A stretch of DNA of 64,000 bases from Haliscomenobacter hydrossis DSM 1100. Lineage in GTDB: Bacteria > Bacteroidota > Bacteroidia > Chitinophagales > Saprospiraceae. Numbering within the stretch: position 1 is the stretch's first letter; every line of letters begins with the position of its first letter. The DNA lies in assembly GCF_000212735.1 (NCBI RefSeq), contig NC_015510.1:496001-560000 (forward strand), in the 5' to 3' direction. The position numbers and the translations under genes were made by a program. Shown here piece by piece: positions 7,291 through 16,000 of this stretch. Below the pieces are notes generated by a model, which saw only the letters and a list, made by a program, of their open reading frames with translations, had not been told where the DNA came from and searched no databases.

Positions 7291-9723
7291 TTACCAAACC
7301 AGCACCTTTTTTTCTGCTTTTTTCAACACTACTTCTTGCGTTTTTCCGGCATATACCACCTTGGTTTTTCCTCCACGTGTGGAGCTAATCTCTGTTTTGG
7401 TCAACTTTCCAGCGCTCCAGGTCAGATTCAGTACAAAACCTCCCCGAGCGCATACGCCACGCACGGAACCTGTAGCCCAGGCATCGGGCAAGGCCGGAAG
7501 TAAGGTAATTTCTTCACTGCGCGATTGCACCAACATTTCCAATACCGCGGCTGTGCCGCCGAAGTTGCCATCAATTTGGAAAGGTGGGTGAGCATCCATG
7601 AGGTTGGGATAAGCACCGCCACCGCCGTTGTAGCGGGTTTCGGGGTTGGGGTCTACGAAGCGCATCAGTTCACGGTACATTTTGTAGGTGCGGTTGCCAT
7701 CGCGCAGGCGCGCCCAGAGGTTGGTGCGCCAGCCTTTCGACCAGCCGGTGGTTTCGTCCCCTTTCACTTCCAGGGTTTGTTTGCAGGCGGCAGCCAGTTC
7801 AGGGGTTTGATCCACGCTGATGTGGTTGCCCGGGTACAAACCAAAAAGGTGCGACTGGTGGCGGTGTTTGGGATCTTCGTCCTCCCAATCGTGGTACCAT
7901 TCTTGCAAGTGGCCTTTTTTGCTGATTTGGTAGGGATACAATTTGCTCAAGGATGCTTCGAGTTGTTGTTGAAAATCAGCATCCTGCACGAGCGTTTTTG
8001 CGGCAGCAATGGTTTGCAAAAACAATTCGCGGATCATGCCCAAATCCGCCGTGGCACCGTAAAGTGTAGCGCCTTTGTAACCACTTGGCGTGATGAATAT
8101 ATTCTCAGGGGAAGTAGAAGGGGAAGTAACGAGATTGCCCTTGCCATCGTCGACCAATATATCCAAACAAAATTGGGCGGCCCCTTTCATCAGTCCATAG
8201 CCGTAGGTTTTTAACCAAATTGTATCGCGGGTGTAGTCAAAATGCTCCCAAAGGTGGGTAGCCAGCCAGGCGCCACCCATGTTCCAGTTGGCCCAACTGG
8301 GAGAGCCTTGACCAAAATGCCCAACCGGGTTGCTCATGGCCCAAATATCGGTGTTGTGCGCCGCACACCAGCCGCCAGCATTGTAGAAGGTTTTGGCGGT
8401 TACCGCACCGGTTTTGGCCAGATTGCCCAAAAAACCCAGCAAAGGCTGGTGCAATTCGGAGAGGTTGCCCGACTCCGCTGGCCAGTAGTTCATTTCGGTA
8501 TTGATGTTAATGGTGTAATTGCTGCTCCAGGGAGGCTGCAAATGGTGGTTCCAAATGCCCTGCAAATTGGCCGGAACCTGAGGTGTGCGCGAACTGGCGA
8601 TGAGCAAATAACGGCCAAAGTTGAAATACAGGAGCTCCAAATCCGGATCTTTGGCACCTTCGGCAAAACGTTTCAACCGTTCGTCGGTAGGCAAGCTGGC
8701 GTTGCTGCTGCGGCCCGCCAATTGGAATTGTACCCGATTGAAAAACTGTTGATGGTCTTTGATGTGAGCCGCCTTGATCGTGGCATAACTAATGATTTGG
8801 GCTTTTTTGAGCCATTCATTGGCCAAAGTCACTTCATCTTTGCCATGCAAAGCCGGATTTTGGTCAAAGCCGTTGAAGCTGGTGGCGATCGAAACCATGA
8901 TGATGGCCTCTTTTCCACCCTGAACGCCGATGGTGCTGTCGGTTCTGACGATTTTACCATCGGTTTTGATGATTTTTACCAAGGATAAAAAGCGCATGCT
9001 TTTTTGATCATCGTATTGAATGGGGTCGGGAACACGACGATAACTCGGCTCGGCATGTGCAGGCGCACGCCCACTGGCGTTGAGCACATTGGTGCTGGTG
9101 TTGACCTGATGGCGCAAGAGGCTATTGAAGCGCAGGTTAAAACTCAACTTGCCCAACTGACTGGCAGTCATCCGAATCAACAGTACTTGTTGGGGGTGTG
9201 AAATGAAGTACTCGCGGGTATAAGTTACCCCAGCTTGCTGGTAGCTGGTAGTAGAAATGGCAGTGCTGAGATCGAGTTGGCGACGATAGTTACTTGCCGT
9301 TTCAGTATGGGCCATGTCGATGTACATGGTGCCTAAAGGAGCATACGACTCCGAGAATTTCCCTTGCAAGTGGCGACGATTGAGGCTGTCGGCTTTGCGG
9401 TAGTCCTCCTGGCGAAGGGCTTCACGAATGGCAGGCAGGTGTGTATGGGCTGCGGGGTTCATATCTGGATCCACCGGACTTCCGGCCCAGAGGGTAGCGT
9501 CGTTGAGGAATATTTTGTCGGATTTGACCCCTCCGTGGACTACTGCGCCGATCCGGCCATTGCCCAATACCAGGGATTCTTCAAAATGTTTGGCGGGTTG
9601 CGCATAATACATCAGGCGGTCGGGAGTTTGAGCCCAACTGCATACAAGGCTTACACTCAGGAACAAAGTCAGCAGGTTTTTCATAAAAACAGGCATTTGC
9701 GATCGGTTTGTTTGTTTGTCCAT
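7291..9723 (-). CDS. Glycoside hydrolase family 95 (alpha-L-fucosidase/galactosidase type)
   Basis: 810 residues with a signal peptide. The N-terminal GH95 beta-sandwich signature is clear (ESLVLGNGRIGAVVHGGV, LNDATLWAGSPVDPDMNP), followed by an (alpha/alpha)6 catalytic domain. Family active-site blocks are present: NYTININTEMNYWP (about residue 406), STSPENIF with the acid Glu (about 541), and HPPFQIDGNFGG with the Asp (about 718). The enzyme inverts alpha-1,2-linked L-fucose or L-galactose residues, probably in the periplasm. ATG codons at 9684 (MKNLL, directly before the signal peptide) and 9696 are alternative starts. It is convergent with the sus operon, so co-regulation is not shown by the sequence. 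The 7135-7290 interval contains only the TA promoter. Confidence 0.93.
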   Translation of the reverse strand: MDKQTNRSQMPVFMKNLLTLFLSVSLVCSWAQTPDRLMYYAQPAKHFEESLVLGNGRIGAVVHGGVKSDKIFLNDATLWAGSPVDPDMNPAAHTHLPAIREALRQEDYRKADSLNRRHLQGKFSESYAPLGTMYIDMAHTETASNYRRQLDLSTAISTTSYQQAGVTYTREYFISHPQQVLLIRMTASQLGKLSFNLRFNSLLRHQVNTSTNVLNASGRAPAHAEPSYRRVPDPIQYDDQKSMRFLSLVKIIKTDGKIVRTDSTIGVQGGKEAIIMVSIATSFNGFDQNPALHGKDEVTLANEWLKKAQIISYATIKAAHIKDHQQFFNRVQFQLAGRSSNASLPTDERLKRFAEGAKDPDLELLYFNFGRYLLIASSRTPQVPANLQGIWNHHLQPPWSSNYTININTEMNYWPAESGNLSELHQPLLGFLGNLAKTGAVTAKTFYNAGGWCAAHNTDIWAMSNPVGHFGQGSPSWANWNMGGAWLATHLWEHFDYTRDTIWLKTYGYGLMKGAAQFCLDILVDDGKGNLVTSPSTSPENIFITPSGYKGATLYGATADLGMIRELFLQTIAAAKTLVQDADFQQQLEASLSKLYPYQISKKGHLQEWYHDWEDEDPKHRHQSHLFGLYPGNHISVDQTPELAAACKQTLEVKGDETTGWSKGWRTNLWARLRDGNRTYKMYRELMRFVDPNPETRYNGGGGAYPNLMDAHPPFQIDGNFGGTAAVLEMLVQSRSEEITLLPALPDAWATGSVRGVCARGGFVLNLTWSAGKLTKTEISSTRGGKTKVVYAGKTQEVVLKKAEKKVLVW

Positions 9724-9874
9724 GAAAGATAACCAAGCTTACGCAAATACAGCTATTGTTTAATCAACTGTTCATATTTCAGTAATTTTTCTTTAATGCC
9801 TTTTCCATTTCCCAAAAACTTTCTATCATTGGATGAATTAAGCTGATCCTTGGCGCACCACAAATTAACCTAGC

Positions 9875-10312
9875 ATGAAAGTACAACAGATTTTGGATCG
9901 TAAACTCAAAAGCGAAATACTGGCCGTTTCTCCTGATACCTCTGTATACAGCGCATTGGAAGCACTGGAGAAACACAACATTGGAGCCTTGTTGGTGATG
10001 GAGGGGGATAAACTGGTCGGCATTTTTTCAGAACGAGACTATGCTCGACGGGGTATTCTTAAGGGAAAGTTTTCCCGAGAATCCTTCGTAAAAGATTTGA
10101 TGACCTCACCGGTATTTACTGTATCTCCTCAGGCCAAAATTGAAGAATGTTTGACCATTATGACAGAAAAACATTTTCGCCACTTGCCCGTAGTAGATGG
10201 TGAAAAAGTGCTTGGCATGATATCTTCTACCGACTTATTCCGGTCTATCCTCTCCCAATACCAAAATTTGGTATCTTCTTTGGAGGGATATATTTCGGGA
10301 AGACCAATGTAA
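9875..10312 (+). CDS. Tandem CBS-domain protein
   Basis: 145 residues made almost entirely of two CBS motifs: residues about 10-65 (ILAVSPDTSVYSALEALEKHNIGALLVMEGDKLVGIFSERDYARR) and about 75-130 (VFTVSPQAKIEECLTIMTEKHFRHLPVVDGEKVLGMISSTDLFR). Paired CBS domains form a Bateman module that binds adenosine nucleotides or S-adenosylmethionine. With no attached effector domain it probably acts as a stand-alone energy sensor or regulator of another protein. Monocistronic, bounded downstream by a perfect hairpin. Confidence 0.9.
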   Translation: MKVQQILDRKLKSEILAVSPDTSVYSALEALEKHNIGALLVMEGDKLVGIFSERDYARRGILKGKFSRESFVKDLMTSPVFTVSPQAKIEECLTIMTEKHFRHLPVVDGEKVLGMISSTDLFRSILSQYQNLVSSLEGYISGRPM

Positions 10313-10337
10313 GCATTAAGGTGAAGGTAAAAGTGAT

Positions 10338-10375
10338 TCATCCCGAATTTTGACCTATCTCAAAATTCGGGATGA
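10338..10375. terminator. Perfect 16-bp hairpin after the CBS gene
   Basis: TCATCCCGAATTTTGA and its exact reverse complement flank a 6-nt loop. There is no strong T-run after it, so it is a hairpin or terminator of uncertain efficiency. Confidence 0.6.
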
Positions 10376-10383
10376 CGCTTAGC

Positions 10384-10504
10384 AGTGGGGCAAAAATAAG
10401 TGTTCATTTTTTTTAGGCCAAAGGATTAGCTAAGGCACTTTAAATGAACCGTTTACTTATCTAATCCTTTGGCAAAATGAACATTTATTTTTTCATTGCC
10501 CCTT
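10384..10504. repeat. Nested inverted repeat at the 3' end of marR
   Basis: Outer arms are GGGGCAAAAATAAGTGTTCA-type (10387-10413) and its complement (10474-10503). Inner arms are CCAAAGGATTAG (10418-10429) and CTAATCCTTTGG (10461-10472). The right outer arm overlaps the marR stop codon. The outer arm recurs in direct orientation at 11551-11580, just before the MFS gene. Confidence 0.7.
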
Positions 10505-11155
10505 GCAGGAATCAGGTTTATGCCCCAATACTTTTTCATACATTTCCAGGATCGGCAATTCGCGTACTTCAAGGGCCAATGCAGCATGTTTGGCCTCAAC
10601 GCCACGCAACAATTGGATACACAATTTGAGGTCATCTTCACTGAGGTTGGTAAAAATCAGGTCATTGACCACGGCGGCACGACGGTAACATTCATGCAGG
10701 ATTTTGATGCCTTTTTCCGTTACACTCACCAGTCGCGCCCTTTTATCGCTGGGGTCGGTTCTTTCTTCAATCAAGCCATGTGCCAATAGGCGATTGAGGG
10801 TATCGATACCCGTAGAAACGCCTAATAATTGCTGATGAGCAACTTCTGTTTTGCGACACTCACCTGAATGAGAAATGTTGTTCAAAAAATAAAAGTCTTC
10901 AGCCTGTTTGATTTCCGGTACATCGGACATTGCGCGGGTAATGTACAATTCAAACAAACGGGCAATGTATCCGATGAGTTTCATCAAATAAGAAGCGGCC
11001 GTAGGCGGCGTGCCTTTACCCGAAAAGTTTTCCCCTAATTCCAGTTTAGCGCGTTGGGCCGTCAAATAATAGCGGCAAAACTCTTCAATCTCGGCATGGG
11101 GATGCGCTGCTTCAAAAGCGCCCCATTCATTCACGATTTGCACAGTCTTATTCAT
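10493..11155 (-). CDS. MarR-family transcriptional regulator
   Basis: 220 residues, longer than a minimal MarR protein because of an N-terminal helical extension (EFCRYYLTAQRAKLELGENF). The winged helix is recognisable in the middle: HSGECRKTEVAHQQLLGVSTGIDTLNRLLAHGLIEERTDPSDKRARLVSVTEKG, with the wing motif DKRARLVSVTEKG. MarR proteins are dimeric repressors that respond to small molecules. It is divergent from a small HMA-like gene and next to an MFS transporter, the usual setting for a regulator of a drug or metabolite exporter. Its promoter lies between 11160 and 11192. Confidence 0.9.
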   Translation of the reverse strand: MNKTVQIVNEWGAFEAAHPHAEIEEFCRYYLTAQRAKLELGENFSGKGTPPTAASYLMKLIGYIARLFELYITRAMSDVPEIKQAEDFYFLNNISHSGECRKTEVAHQQLLGVSTGIDTLNRLLAHGLIEERTDPSDKRARLVSVTEKGIKILHECYRRAAVVNDLIFTNLSEDDLKLCIQLLRGVEAKHAALALEVRELPILEMYEKVLGHKPDSCKGQ

Positions 11156-11159
11156 GCCA

Positions 11160-11192
11160 CAAATATATCGATTTCGTCACAATAAAATCAAA
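11160..11192 (-). promoter_or_regulatory. marR promoter
   Basis: On the minus strand, TTTG (11189-11192), 21 bp, then TATATTTG (11160-11167). Only 4 bp separate the -7 box from the marR ATG, so either the leader is almost absent or translation starts at a later codon. Confidence 0.55.
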
Positions 11193-11206
11193 ATTAGATC
11201 GAAATA

Positions 11207-11238
11207 TTTGTTCTTTATACAAAACCGTACTATATTTG
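11207..11238 (+). promoter_or_regulatory. Promoter of the HMA-like small gene
   Basis: TTTG (11207-11210), 20 bp, TATATTTG (11231-11238), 21 bp before the ATG at 11259. It is back to back with the marR promoter, so MarR bound between them could control both. Confidence 0.65.
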
Positions 11239-11258
11239 TAGCAATTAATACGGCTTCG

Positions 11259-11540
11259 ATGTATCTGCTCGCTAAAAGACCAGTGGTCTTCCCTAAATCT
11301 TCCGCTTCCCTATCGCCAACTCCACCCAAAATTGGTGTATTTAAAACTAATATTGGCAAACGCCAGGAAGCGAATCGCGTTTGCAACCAATTAAAAACCG
11401 ATGGCCTGGTGACTCGTGCCACGGTTGATCTAAGTGATTGTGACCACATTTTGCGTACAGTAAGCAATAAAAACAACCTGTTAGAGATCATCCTGGCCGT
11501 ACAATGTATGGGGTTCTTCATTGAAGAATTACCCGATTAA
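11259..11540 (+). CDS. Small HMA-like (ferredoxin-fold) protein, function unknown
   Basis: 93 residues from the ATG at 11259. An earlier in-frame ATG at 11154 lies upstream of the promoter and would overlap marR. The core (IGVFKTNIGKRQEANRVCNQLKTDG, then VTRATVDLSDCDHILRTVS and LLEIILAVQCMGFFIEELP) has a beta-alpha-beta-beta-alpha-beta pattern like heavy-metal-associated domains. The CxxC metal site is missing, so metal binding is doubtful. It is divergent from marR and sits in front of an MFS gene. I do not recognise a named family, and the fold assignment is a judgement from pattern. Confidence 0.6.
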   Translation: MYLLAKRPVVFPKSSASLSPTPPKIGVFKTNIGKRQEANRVCNQLKTDGLVTRATVDLSDCDHILRTVSNKNNLLEIILAVQCMGFFIEELPD

Positions 11541-11550
11541 TACACCTAGT

Positions 11551-11590
11551 AGTGGGGCAAAAATAAATGTTCATTTTTTTATCGCCCCCT
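11551..11590 (+). repeat. Repeat copy upstream of the MFS gene, with small GC stem
   Basis: AGTGGGGCAAAAATAAATGT and the following TCATTTTTTT repeat the outer arm at 10384. GGGGC (11554-11558) can pair with GCCCC (11584-11588). It lies 16 bp before the MFS start, so it could be an operator or an attenuator-like hairpin. Confidence 0.55.
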
Positions 11591-11606
11591 AAGCACCCTA
11601 TTTGAC

Positions 11607-12830
11607 ATGTCATCAGCTTTATTAAAATTTGACCGTTACCAATGGTTTGTGGTGGCCATCCTGGCTATTCTGCAATTCACATTGATCCTTGATTTTATGG
11701 TCCTTTCTCCTTTGGGCGCACAATTGCTCGAAGAACTGGACATTACCACGGCCCAATTTGGTTTGGTGGTTTCGGCCTATGCATTTAGTGCCGGTGCTTC
11801 CGGGATTCTGGCAGCTGGTTTTGCCGACCGCTTTGACCGCAAAACCATGTTGCTGTTCTTTTATGCCGGATTTATTCTGGGTACCTTTTTGTGTGGCATT
11901 GCGCCCACTTACTTCCTCTTACTCATGGCGCGGATTGTAACGGGTATTTTCGGCGGGGTGATTGGTTCCATCGTTTTTGCCATCATTACCGATTTGTTTC
12001 CCCTGGAAATGCGTGGTCGGGTCATGGGTTTTGTACAAATGGCCTTTGCGGTGAGTCAGGTTTTGGGCTTGCCCGTGGGCTTGTACTTTGCCAATCTCTT
12101 TGATTGGCACGCACCATTTTTGCTGATCGTTGTGCTCAGTATCCCCATTTACATCCTGATTTTACTGCGCTTAAAGCCCATCAACGCACACCTGGCTTTG
12201 CAAAAAGACAATTCAGCTTTCCGACATTTATGGGAAACCATTTCCAAGCCGCGCTACTTGCAGGGTTTTGCGGGAACCATTCTTTTGGCCACCGGGGGAT
12301 TTATGTTGATGCCGTTTGGAAGCACTTTTTCGATCAATAACCTGGGGGTTACTTTTGATCAATTGCCCATCATTTATCTGGTTACGGGCATTTGTTCCAT
12401 GATTGCCGGGCCATTGATTGGACGTTTGAGCGATTCCATCGGCAGCATGAAAGTATTTACAGCGGGGTCAATCCTGACCATCATCATTGTGGTCATTTAT
12501 TGCAATTTTGGGGTTACCCCACTCTGGATCATCATTTTGATGAGCGTGATCATGTTCATTGGCATCACTTCGCGGATGATTTCCTCTACTGCGCTGGTAA
12601 GTGCCGTGCCTGCCCCCGCTGATCGGGGTGCATTTATGGGCATCAACGCTTCAGTTTCACAGATTTCGGGGGGCATTGCTTCGGGTATAGCGGGCATGAT
12701 TGTACACCAGGCAGCGGATGGTCATTTGGAAAATTACCCGGAATTGGGTTATGTAGTGGCGGGAACAATGGTGGTGGCGATTGGGTTGATGTACAACATT
12801 CACCGGATGGTGAAAAAGCGTGCGCATTAA
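11607..12830 (+). CDS. MFS transporter (drug/metabolite:H+ antiporter type)
   Basis: 407 residues with 12 predicted membrane helices. Motif A lies between helices 2 and 3 (GFADRFDRKTMLL), a second basic loop is EMRGRVMGFV, and helix 5 carries an antiporter-like G-rich stretch (AVSQVLGLPVGLYFAN). The most likely role is export of a small hydrophobic compound across the inner membrane. The adjacent marR gene and the shared repeat at the 5' end suggest MarR-type control. The substrate cannot be told from the sequence. Confidence 0.9.
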   Translation: MSSALLKFDRYQWFVVAILAILQFTLILDFMVLSPLGAQLLEELDITTAQFGLVVSAYAFSAGASGILAAGFADRFDRKTMLLFFYAGFILGTFLCGIAPTYFLLLMARIVTGIFGGVIGSIVFAIITDLFPLEMRGRVMGFVQMAFAVSQVLGLPVGLYFANLFDWHAPFLLIVVLSIPIYILILLRLKPINAHLALQKDNSAFRHLWETISKPRYLQGFAGTILLATGGFMLMPFGSTFSINNLGVTFDQLPIIYLVTGICSMIAGPLIGRLSDSIGSMKVFTAGSILTIIIVVIYCNFGVTPLWIIILMSVIMFIGITSRMISSTALVSAVPAPADRGAFMGINASVSQISGGIASGIAGMIVHQAADGHLENYPELGYVVAGTMVVAIGLMYNIHRMVKKRAH

Positions 12831-12839
12831 AACAAAACT

Positions 12840-12908
12840 AGAGGGATCCACTGACGATTGGCCAGCAGATACCCTCCGGGCTAAATATTAACTCCCTCTT
12901 TTTATTTT
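12840..12908 (+). terminator. Possible terminator after the MFS gene
   Basis: AGAGGGA and TCCCTCT pair across a long loop that itself contains an ATACCCTCC segment able to compete, then TTTTTATTTTT follows. Nothing else is seen between 12831 and 13087. Confidence 0.45.
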
Positions 12909-13087
12909 TAAGATCAATCGAGCACAAACTTTCCTGTGCGCTCAAGATTTTAGATCTTTCTCGACGTACCAATAATATTTTAACCCTGCAAAGCTAGGCT
13001 GCAATTTCTAAACAGCAGTCCGAGATTAGATAGACAGCTGTACATTCGGGTAGAAAATCGTCTGTAAAAGGGTAGACGTTTGTCCAA

Positions 13088-16000
13088 TCAACGCATCTGT
13101 GAGGGTAAAATTCCGTAACGTTGTTTGAACAGGCGAGAAAAATATTTCTCGTCACGAAATCCAACAGAACTCGCCAGTTCTTTGATACTAATCGCACCTG
13201 CCTTTGATTTTAAAATTTCCCGAGCGCGGTTTAGCCTGATTTCATTGATGTATTCATTGGGGGTCAATCCGATTAAACGCCCTATTTCTGTATAAAAAAC
13301 CGAGCGTGACATCAATAAGGTTTTCGCAAGATCATTTACCGTAAAATCGGGATTCTGCAAGTGTTGTAGAATGGTTTCTTCCAATTTTTCCAAGAATTTT
13401 TTGTCTGCTTCGGTAAACACCAGGGCTTTTTTCACCTTGCCAGCAAGGGGTAAATCGCCAGGCTCCTCCACGATTGGAGCAACATAACCACGTCTCAATT
13501 GTTGACGCTGGAGCAGATTCTGGATACGCGCCAGCAACTCGGCTTCCACAAAAGGTTTAACCAGATAGTCGTCTACTCCAGTGCGCAGCGCCCTGAGTTT
13601 ATCGCCCAAATCGGCACGTGCCGTGAGCATGATGATGGGAATACTGGCATGTTTTTCACTAGACTTCAACCATTCCAGAAATTGAAACCCATCCATTAAG
13701 GGCATCATGATGTCTGAAAGGATTAAATCAGGCATCCATTGCTCCAAATTCAGCTGGGCTTCCCGACCATTGCCAAGGGTGCGGACCTGGTATTTTCCGG
13801 CTAGAATTTGCGTCAAGTACTGCCGTAAATCGTGATTATCTTCGATGAGTAAAATGCGGGCTTGCCCATCAGTTGACCCTGTTTCGGGAACAGCCAATGA
13901 ACCATTCACCATGGATATAGCGCTTTGTTCTTGAAGCAACAACTGGTTGAGCTCGGTTTGTTCTTCCTCCTGAATATTTCCAAACACTTCTTTTTTGGGA
14001 AAACACAGCGTAAACACACTACCCTCCCCCCAAGTACTGACTACGCTCAAAGCAGCACCCATGACCTTACTGGATTCTTTGGCCAGCGACAACCCAATTC
14101 CGGTACCTCCTTCAAAAGCGGTTCCAGTATGCTGGGTCTGAAAATAGCGCTCAAACACCAGAGGCAAATCGTCGGGATGAATGCCACTGCCACTATCCTC
14201 CACCTCAATTTGAATGCTGTGCACCAGATCGATTACCCGCAAGGTGATGTTTCCTCCTTCTTCCGTAAATTTAAAAGCATTGGACAACAGGTTGTTGAGA
14301 ATTAAGGTAAATAGCCGTTCGTCTATTTGAACCCGGAGTAAATGCTCGGCGCGATAATCCAACTGAAGCAAAATACCTTTCCGTTCGGCATGAACAAAAA
14401 AACCACCCAATAGAAGTCTGACTTTGCGGTACAGCAACACCGGGCGTTCCTGGGCATCCATTTTACCTGCTTCGAGCTTGGTCAAATCCAATAAATCATT
14501 GATGGTTTCCAATAATCCCTCACTGTGTTGCCTGGCCATTTGCAACAAATCGGCATTGTACTGATCGAGCGTTTTAGTTTCCAATACCGTGTTGATCGGC
14601 CCCAAGATTAAGGTGAGTGGCGTACGCAACTCATGGGTTACATTGGCAAAAAAGCGGGATTTGGCTTCGTCTAGCTTGATCAATTGTACCGACTGTTCCT
14701 CAATAATGGCTTTGTCCTGACGGATTTTTTCGGTTTGTAATGCCACTTCTCTTTCCAATTCTACTTTGCGGTTTTTTAACCATTGGTTCCGATAACGAAA
14801 AAAGCCAATGATTGAACCAAGCAATACAATGCTGAGCAAAGCCAAGAACCATAACTGCAAATAATAAGGTCGCAGCACCTGAATCGGAATCGACAATTGT
14901 TCCCGTGAATACAAGCCATTGGCCGTTTTAGCCCGGATAATCAATTTGAAGTGACCATAAGGCAAACCGGCCAATTGGAGTATTCCTCCCGGGCAAGGTG
15001 CCCAACGATTGCCTAAACCTTCAATGCGGTATTCGTACTGCGTGGATTGGGGTGCGGTATAATCAAGCAGTGCAAAGCGTAGCGTCAGGTAAAGATGAGA
15101 AGGTTTAAACAGAATTTTACCGCTTTGGAAATAATCCAGCTCAACATCTTGCAGGGCATTGCGTGGCTGAGAAAACAAATGTGCCCGGGTCAAAACCAAG
15201 GGAATGTTGGGCGTCTGGCGAAAATCCTGGTAAAAATCACGGGGATGAAAAACGGTAACCCCGTTTAGACTGCCAAAATAAATGCGTCCATCCTTATCCT
15301 GAAAATGGGAAATTCGGTTAAATTCCTGATGGGTGAGGCCATCTCGAGGCAAAAAAGTGCGCGTTTTTCCACTGCTCATGTGAAACTGAATGATGCCCCG
15401 ATCACTGCTCAGCCACAAATAACCATACGCATCTGCATAAGCAGCATATATATTGTTGTTGGACAAACCATCGCGGGTAGTAAACATCCGAGCATCACCT
15501 TGTGCAGGGTTCCAGCGGAGCAATCCTTCGGCAGTAGCCAACCACCAATTGCCTTTTTCATCCTGATGGCAGGTTCTGAGGTTTTCAACCGGCAGATGAT
15601 ACTTGCCCTCTCCTCCAGTCCAATAACGGGCCAAGATGCCTTTTTGAGGGTCAAAACGAAACAGGCCTTTTTCCGTCAACAACCACATTTGTTGATGGCT
15701 TGTAGTCATAATGGAATGAATGATTGCTTCCTTCAAAGCCGGGTGGCTCTTTTTTTGATCAATAAATTCAATTTTTCCTGATGCTTTATCAAGATAAGCC
15801 AACCCATTGTTTAAGCCCAGCCATAAGCGTTTTTGCTGTGGTTTAAGCGACCAGGCTATGGAATAATCAAGCGGTATTTTAGCACTCACCGTTTCCGTTT
15901 CTTCGGTGGCTGGATGATAGCGGTGTAAAGCCTCGCTCCCCATCCAAATGGCTCCTGCTTCATCTTGAGCCAGCGCATAGATGGCATTTTCTCTACAAAA

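Noticed and set aside
7525-8988. Two plus-strand ORFs inside the GH95 gene
   Set aside because: Shadow frames of a gene whose active-site motifs are all visible on the other strand.
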